Shown one piece after another: positions 57,550-64,000 of a stretch of DNA of 64,000 bases. The first letter of the stretch is position 1; each line of letters starts with the position of its first letter. Made by a program: the position numbers and the translations under genes. The notes below the pieces were generated by a model, which saw nothing but the letters and a program-made list of their open reading frames with translations, did not search any database and was not told where the DNA came from. Source of the DNA: Plantago major (lineage: Eukaryota; Streptophyta; Magnoliopsida; Lamiales; Plantaginaceae); contig CM048840.1 in the NCBI GenBank assembly GCA_026545765.1, positions 9,611,265-9,675,264 on the forward strand, given 5' to 3'.

Positions 57550-59803
57550 GCTCAGGTTTTAGCAATTCTGGCTTACCTTCTCTCCATTTCTGGATCTGGT
57601 TGAGGATGGGAGTTGGAAACTTATCATTGACAAGTAGATGTTGTAGTTCCAGAATCCAATACCCTCTCTTGTTTAGAATGCACCTATATGAAGACTCTTC
57701 ATTACTAGTCTTCGCATACTCAATGTGGGCATCAGTTGGCCTTTCTTGATGAGTTTCTCTGTTTACTCTGCCAAACCGAATCCTTCGCCTTCGTTAGGTG
57801 GCCTTCCGCAGAGATCCTCTAACCCTTTCTTCCCGCCTCAATGTCGCCGTGGATGTTCCTTGTATTGACTTGGTATTCCCAGAAGGAGTTCTGGCTGCCA
57901 AACGCATTGCTTCCAGGGGAGGTTGTGAAGTAGTTGCTTGTCTCCTTCTTTTGTGAAGTGGATGTTCATCTGTATCAGATTCATCCTCATCATCATTGAA
58001 GTTCAAAGTTGGAGGCTTGCAGCTTTCTTGGCCTCTCACTTCTCCTTCTTCTTGGTCTTCTCCTTTTTTAGGATTATTCTGGTTGTTCCCATCTGAGATC
58101 CTAAGGGACTTGTTTCCCCTAGTAACCATACTTCTCAGCCTTCTGGCTGGTTGATCTGGAACAACTTCTTCAAAGTGGTGTTCTCGTGGTGTCATTTATG
58201 ACAAGTTGACTTGAGGAGGGAGGATTTGATTGTTTTCTTTTTCTTCCTCTGCCTTTCTGAGGCATCTCTTCTTCCCACTTAGTCATGAATGATTGACTCA
58301 TGATAGCATAAGCTTCAGAGAGTGATTCAAAGTTTTTCTGGAGGTTGTTGTGCACCCTGACTAGTTCTTGGATTTCTTTCTTCAAATCCTTGTTTTGCCT
58401 AACCAATTCTTGCTCTTTTCTGTTGAACTCTTCAAGAGGCCTTAGAATAGCACCTGCTTGTTGAGTAGCATAGGTGGCTTCTGTTAGTGCTAGGTTGGAA
58501 TTGTTGCAGTCATCTTCCCTGATCAAAGTTAGATCTTTCTGAGAGAGGGCTATGCTGGTTGCTCTGTTTAGCAATGCGGCAGCCAAATCTTTCATCTTTT
58601 CTGGGACTGACTGTAGGACTTGAGTGTCTTGAGCAACAAGTCTGTCTCTTAGTTCCAAGAAAACACTTGTTCTAGACCTGTGCTCATCACTTCTTGATGA
58701 ACCTGGAGCAGAAAATAGTTGAGGAGCCAGAAGGGCTAACTTTTCCTTAGTGATAAGTCTCTCATCTTCTTCTGGGGTGATCAAGTTTCGGGTTTCTTCA
58801 GCATCACTGTCATAATCCTTTTCTTGGATTGTTTACAGATTGGCAATCTTCTTCTATTTTCCATCAAGTGTGCTGGCCTTCTGAGAAGATGTAGAAGGTC
58901 TTTCTGATGCAGCCATAGCATCATGCTCTTTATCATCATTGTCATCCATGGCATCTATTTCAGTAGCTGTGACAATAATGGCATTCTTCAGATTTCTTTG
59001 CTCATCCAGAAGGGCCAATTCTTTAGCATTAGCTTCTCTGAGCTTTTGAATCTTGGCTTCCTTCTCATCAACTTGTGCTTGGCACTCTAAGTTGATTCTC
59101 TTCTCTTCTTCCAACTTCTGTCTGAGTTGTTCAATCCCTCAGTGGCTGAGATTTATTCAATTATGTTTTGCTGCTCGTCCTGTTGGGTATTCTGATGAGA
59201 CTTTGGGGGTGATGATGATGGGGCTCTCTGAGCATTTGAAGGAGTAGCCTTTTCTCTACTTCCTTTGCTAGCTTTCTTAATCCCACCTTGTCCAGGTTGA
59301 GGATCATCATTATGGTCATCATCATCATCCTTTTTCTTTGCTTCTTGGGTGTTGGATGCTCAGAGGGAGGTTCTTGATAATCATTTTCGTCCATCTCTTC
59401 CTCATCTTCAGAAACCAGGTTGATCACATCAGGAAGTGTGATCATTCTCCCATTAACTTCCTCATGTTCAGTTGGGTAGGTTGTGAGCTTGCTGGGCAAG
59501 GCAGGATGGGTAACCATCTGCTCTTGGGTTTGAGCATCCGCAGACTTGAAATCTGCTATAAGTCTTTGCTACTTCATGAATGAAGTCTTCATGCATCGAG
59601 TGGCAATGAGTAGGACCTCATTGGGAACAATGCATGGATGTGATCCTCCATTTAAGGCAATTGCTCTTTTCGACGCCGACATTTCGCTACTTCGTAAAGG
59701 TCACCTTTCCGAGTTTATGCCATTGTCTGAAGTACTTGAGATGTTTCTTTAAAGTGTGCTTCTGGAAGGCCTTGAGTAAATCAACTGGCACTAGACTTTG
59801 AGC
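57550..59803 (-). pseudogene. S4 ORF3, exon 6
   Basis: Starts at 59803 after acceptor TTTCTTTCAG. Recognisable parts: EEVNGRMITLPDVINLVSED near 59400-59445 with a SUMO-interacting-motif-like VINLVSEDEEE, a coiled coil at 58854-59150, a Lys/Glu-rich helical region at 58170-58784 (VRQNKDLKKEIQELVRVHNN), an acidic block near 57980, and GYWILELQHLLVN near 57625-57660. It is interrupted by S2 at 57545; the last codons are at 12504-12932. Frameshifts occur near 58180, 58800, 59150 and 59520. Confidence 0.72.
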
Positions 59804-59884
59804 CTGAAAGAAAGGGATCAAGTTAGTTTTGTTCAAACCACTTGTGTTAGTAGATGTGTGCAAAAGTAAGCTTTCTGAGCATAC

Positions 59885-60001
59885 CTGTGTAGAAACACTA
59901 GGCTCATCTGCTTGGACTTTTGCTTGCTTGGTCTCAGAGACCTCAGATACTTTGGTATGAGGAGAAGTCTGATCCTCAGCATCCTTTCTTTATGCTTGAA
60001 C
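59885..60001 (-). pseudogene. S4 ORF3 cassette exon 5
   Basis: 117 nt, the same length and phase as S2 32241-32357. Acceptor AATTCTCAG, donor ACACAG/GTATGC. An in-frame TAA lies near its start. Motif KVSEVSET. Confidence 0.68.
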
Positions 60002-60085
60002 CTGAGAATTAGAATCAATTATGGTTTCAGAAACTTGTTTATCAGAGAAAGATAGATAGAATATGCTTTCTGAGGCTTCACTTAC

Positions 60086-60232
60086 TTCCAGGTGAGGAAG
60101 CTCAAGAGATGTTCCTCGTAAACCTTGGGGGTTTCGCACCTTTTCTCAGAGATACCGCTTGTTCAAATAGCCAGCTTTCCTCCGAGGAGATAACACAACT
60201 TTTTGTCCATCCAATTGTTCTTCTGAATGAGC
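60086..60232 (-). pseudogene. S4 ORF3 cassette exon 4
   Basis: 147 nt, phase-0 edges: acceptor TTCTTACAG, donor CTGGAA/GTAAGTGAAG. Lesions shift the frame inside. Counterpart of S2 32444-32596. Confidence 0.65.
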
Positions 60233-60309
60233 CTGTAAGAACAAACATAAAAGATTTAGTAGTGGGTTTTCCAGCGCATTCTTGAAGAAAACTATTACTG
60301 ATTACTTAC

Positions 60310-60417
60310 CTTCTCATCAGAAGGCTCAGTAAATGCTTCCTCAGAGAACTTTTCAGCCTCTGGAATCTCTTGATGTTGGGGTGTTGGTTCCACCACCACT
60401 ACTTCCTCAGTTGGAGC
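60310..60417 (-). pseudogene. S4 ORF3 cassette exon 3
   Basis: 108 nt, fully open, starting GCTCCAACTGAGG after a TAG acceptor and ending GAGAAG/GTAAGTAAT. Motif KFSEEA, then TEPSDEK. Counterpart of S2 32683-32784. Confidence 0.72.
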
Positions 60418-60501
60418 CTAATAAGAGACATTAAGAATATTAGAACATAAGACAAGAGCATTTTTAGTTAGTTATTTCTTGTTCAGAGATAACTTTACTA
60501 C

Positions 60502-60604
60502 CTGTGGGACAGGCTCTTCTTGATGTTCTGAGGTTGGAGGAACCTCTTCTTGATTCAAGGGGGTGGACAAATTTTCTTCCCCCTGAAAGTGTGTCTCCAA
60601 GTCA
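60502..60604 (-). pseudogene. S4 ORF3 cassette exon 2
   Basis: About 103 nt; donor CCACAG/GTAGTAAAG is clear. The acceptor side (GTTCAGTGAC) looks like the S2 GCTGAG start with bases lost. Counterpart of S2 32862-32969. Confidence 0.55.
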
Positions 60605-60679
60605 CTGAACAAATGAAGCTTATGAGTAACAAGTTAACATTTTAATGTTGACAAGTTAGATACAAACTACTTTTGCTAC

Positions 60680-62252
60680 CTGAAAAAGGTCAGGCTGATC
60701 ATTGGTCTCTTGGACTTGTGGTGATTCCACAATATCTCTGTGCTCATTGTTGTTGTCCTCTGGAGTATCATTCTGAGTCTCCATCTCAGTCTGATCCCTT
60801 TCTGAGAGTTGAGCTTTCTCAGAAGGTTGAGGAACCTGTTCAAGAACAGGGTTTTCTTCAGCAACATCAAGTGCTGGCATTGTGAATGTGGAAGCAATGG
60901 CAACATCTTCCATCATTCTATTTTCTTCTCCCAGACCTTCTTCTTCCGGCAACGTAAGTGCTCCTTTGACCTTGAGGAGCTGAGCTAGATTCTCCTCCAA
61001 GTGTTTCTATCTTGGACCTTTTGAGTGCCTCTTGGATTTGTTCATCCTCTTCAGAGTCACTGCCCAGATTGGGAGCTGACCCATATATAATGTTGCGGTC
61101 ATCCCTTGATAGTTCTGGAGCTGTCTGCCCTGTAATCTTTTGAGCTTTCGAATCGCTTCGCGATCAACATCTTCTCGAGACCTTGTCTCCGTAGGTTGTG
61201 CCTCTATTTCTTTTGTCAGCTTAGGTACTCTTTTATGTCGAGTCCTTTCTCTTGGTAGTTTGAGGTTGAGCTGAAGTTGGCTCATGAACCTCATCACCTT
61301 GCTGGGCAGTTTCTTCTTCTTCTACCTTTCTGAGTGCTTTCTCAGCAGCAAGTCTCTCTTTTTCTTCAAAGGCGTGTCTGAAGAGGGAGTTGGTGACTGG
61401 GATTTCCTGCCTCTCTCTGAGAGTGATTCCCAATCTTTCCAGAATGTGACATATTCTCGAGACCAGTGCATATCGCCTTTGGCTCAGCAAGGCCATTGAT
61501 GATCTTGGGCTCAAATTCTTCAATATGCCCAAGGAATTCGTTGAAGGCATACTTCCCTCAGTTAAAGTAGGTTTCCTGCCCTTCATGCTTCTTGTTCAGA
61601 AGATGCATCATCATCCATCTCTCCATGCTTATCTGGTCCACTCCACCTTTGTTGCCATCAAAGCAACGGACCATAATGAGAGCTAAAGTACTCTGATGGC
61701 TTTCAGAACAAAGTCTCCTGGGAAGCCTTTTGCATTCTCTAATTGGATTGCTTCAAATAGCTCTTTAACACCTTGGATCATGGAAATATCCCTGATGTTG
61801 ATGTCTTCAATTGTTCCTCGATTTTTTAATCGGAATATCTTGCAGAAAGTCTTGCAGTCTAGGATAATTTCTTGTCCTTGAACTTCAGTCTGCATGTATT
61901 TCTCTTCTTCATCATTCACAACCTTTGTGAAGATTTTGGAGTTGTTATAGAACTCCAAAGACATCCAAAGGTGGATAGTCCACCGGGTGCAGCAGATAGA
62001 AACTTGAAGATATGGGAACTTTTCAGCATCCCCAATATCAGTTTCCTATCTGGTCTTGAAGGTATGACTGCTGGTACATACTTCTTCACTAGAAAAGCTC
62101 CCCAATTCATTTTGTGACTTGGATTCCAAATGATGGGGTGAACTTTCCTGTATATGCTTATTCAACACCTTGAGTTCCTTTCCTCCTTGCTTTTCAGCAG
62201 GAGCAGAAGATGCAGCCTTAGGGTTCTTGGTGGTCATCTTCTTGGGTGCCAT
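60680..62252 (-). pseudogene. S4 ORF3, exon 1
   Basis: Starts at ATG 62252 (APKKMTTKNPKAASS). The conserved domain is at 61683-61964 (SLEFYNNSKIFTKVV, CKTFCKIFRLKNRG), followed by a Glu-rich helix at 61233-61400 (EEKERLAAEKALRKVEEEET), a Lys/Arg-rich stretch, and a hydrophilic tail at 60680-61000 (VLEQVPQPSEKAQLSERDQ). The exon ends at 60680 with donor TTTTTCAG/GTAGC, phase 0. Several frameshifts (near 62050, 61960, 61590, 61240, 61000). Homologous to S2 exon 1. The domain resembles plant proteins known only as putative transposon proteins; function unknown. Confidence 0.7.
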
Positions 62253-63141
62253 CTCTTATATAGAGTCTTGAGTGAGTATTTTCATAGGGGTTTTGCAAGA
62301 TTAATCGGGATTAGTCTATCTTTTCAGAAGACTAAACACAAGAAGTTGAGTTTGCAGAAGGGGTTTTGCAGAAATCTTGAGAGATTTTGCTATTTTGATG
62401 CAAGTATGAAATTTCGGAATTGGTAAAAGTGTTTGTCTTTTGCTCAAATCTATGTATATAGCAGACAAAATGTACATAGATACATCATACATACAACTGA
62501 ATATGAATGCGTGTCTTTGTATCTGCATAGGCATGGTATCACACACTTTCTTCATTAAATGCGTAGTGGGCCATGTCTGCATTCTTCAACAGACATTACT
62601 TGCTTTGTTTTAATCTCATCCGTTAAGATCAAACGTTCATTCATCAAGGGCTTATATTGAATATTTTGAAATGATATCAATCAACAAATGGTATTGTGCC
62701 GACTTGATGGATTTTTGACAAGTTACATTCATTATGTCACTTAATAAAGAGTAAGATCACTCAATCGTTTGAACTTATCATTCTGAGTGTCAAGTCGTTA
62801 TTTTTATATTGTTTATCATAAAATGGCAAAAGTATAAGACATTACATGTTTGACTTCCCATAACTTATACTTTTCGGGCTTTGTGTGTCTTTTCTCTTTA
62901 TGACTAAATAGCTTTCTGAATTTAAGTGTCAGAAGCTTCAGTTGTTTGAATGTATTTGACCCAGTCTCAGTAAGTAAGTTCTAGTCTTATTTACTTATTG
63001 AGTGTGTACCAACCTTTGCCTTCTGGATACCCGCTCCAAATGTTTTGCCTTTTCCGAATGTTGCTACCGTAAACCTTTGCATCACTTCTTATCAACTTGG
63101 CTTCGAGAACATGTTCTCGAGACCTACTTTTTCTACCTCAC
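62253..63141 (-). other. S4 spacer between pol and ORF3
   Basis: No gene. TATGTATATA at 62451-62460 is the candidate ORF3 TATA box. A hairpin-like CTGGATACCCGCTCCA at 63023-63038 corresponds to the S2 and S1 hairpins. The remainder is AT-rich. Confidence 0.6.
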
Positions 63142-64000
63142 TTACTCAGATTTTAGAGATTCGTGACATTTTTCACCCTTAGGCATCTCCATTAACCCAA
63201 GACTATGTCTTAAAGTCAAGAACCGCTTTGGTAGGGGCTTAGTGAAGATATCGCAAGTTCGACTTCTATGCCAATCTTTAGTATCTCTATATCGCCTTCT
63301 CAACATGGTCTCGATGAAATGGTGTCTAACATCAATGTGCTTTGTTCGCATGGAACTTGGGGTTCTGTGATTGCAATATCACTTGTGTTATCACGTAAAA
63401 TGGGAGTTTTCTTCATCGAGTCCATAATCTCTCGAGTTGTTGTTAAATCCACGTAATTTGTGTTGTATGACAACCAAAGAATATATTCAGCCTCTGTGGT
63501 AGAAGTTGCAATTGAGTTTTGCTTCTTGCTAAACCATGAGATAAGTCTAGTTCCCAGAAACTGACAAGTTCCTGAGTTACTTTTCCTATCAAGCATTGAT
63601 CCAGCATAATCAGCATCTGAGTAACCATCCAAACTCAATCCACTTTCTTTAGGATACCACAAACCTACATCTACTGTACCTTTCACATACCTTAATATTT
63701 TCATAGCAATGTTGTAGTGTGATTACATTGGATTTGTTTGAAACCTAGCACACACTCCAACTGCATATTGGATATCAGGTCTGCTTGCAGTAAGGTAAAG
63801 TAGTGAACCTATCAATTTCCTATACTTATGTTCTTCAACACTCTTGTCTGATTCAGTATAGGTCATCTTGGTTCCTATGCTCATAGGTATCTTAGCATTC
63901 TTTTCAGAAGGCTTAAGATTGAACTTTGTGAGCATGTCTTTTGCATACTTTGTCTGACTAATGAATATTCCATCATTGAGTTGCTTGACTTGCAATCCTA
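63142..64000 (-). pseudogene. pol: S4 pol, end of RT and RNase H (runs off the window)
   Basis: RT end at 63723-63995 ([21 protein letters not shown]) and RNase H at 63142-63704 ([35 protein letters not shown]). Frames break near 63720 and 63470 and again near 63340. The 63142-63480 part has many one-base losses relative to S2 49826-50170, often at CTG or CAG. The RT catalytic box lies outside the window. Confidence 0.82.

Larger units (their letters stand above)
57545..64000 (-). mobile_element. S4: Sirevirus-like copia element, right part
   Basis: Continuation of the element whose 3' LTR is at 10645-12071. From right to left: RT/RNase H, spacer, ORF3. Its RT extends past the window end, where integrase, gag and the 5' LTR are expected. 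Confidence 0.82.

Overview
This window is plant nuclear DNA made almost entirely of nested LTR retrotransposons. I see no ordinary host gene, tRNA, rRNA or CRISPR array. The element types (Sirevirus-like Ty1/copia with an extra ORF after pol, a Tat-type Ty3/gypsy with an antisense gene, and long-LTR non-autonomous elements with an initiator-Met primer site) point to a flowering plant. The species cannot be named from sequence alone.

Nesting, outermost first. (1) S1, a decayed plus-strand copia element, fills 1-10644; its 5' end lies left of the window and its remainder presumably right of it. A non-autonomous LTR element (LARD-A, minus, 4777-9738, TSD GATAC) sits in its reverse transcriptase. 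(2) S4, a related minus-strand copia element, starts with its 3' LTR at 10645-12071. Its extra ORF (ORF3) is split: the C-terminus lies at 12504-12932, the rest at 57550-62252, and RNase H/RT run off the window at 64000. (3) S2 (minus, 12938-57544, TSD AAGGT) is inserted in S4 ORF3, with LTRs at 12938-14681 and 55814-57544. (4) Inside S2 lie a 14.3 kb Tat-like gypsy element G (16798-31142, TSD AGGAT), LARD-B (plus, 34856-40104) and a second Sirevirus-like element C. C is present as a solo LTR (40905-41935) and as a longer copy (about 43671-49738), because a block containing C plus S2 RT-RNase H has been tandemly duplicated.

How the parts work. S elements encode Gag (CCHC knuckle, coiled coil), protease, integrase, RT and RNase H. 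After a hairpin-rich spacer with a TATA box comes ORF3, whose middle reads as a row of short phase-0 exons separated by 75-86 bp introns, conserved between S2 and S4. G encodes Gag, protease, RT, two RNase H domains and integrase on plus, and a spliced antisense gene with its own TATA box on minus. The LARDs encode nothing but keep LTR promoter, primer site and polypurine tract, so they would need another element's enzymes.

Main points for a second look: the ORF3 cassette-exon array; alternative U3 starts caused by a duplicated polypurine tract in the LARD family; palindromes and serial polypurine tracts in C; and recurrent copy-to-copy lesions at CAG/CTG sites that look like methylation-linked sequencing errors. 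All coding regions here are broken to some degree. Homology calls are from reading the translations; no database search was run.
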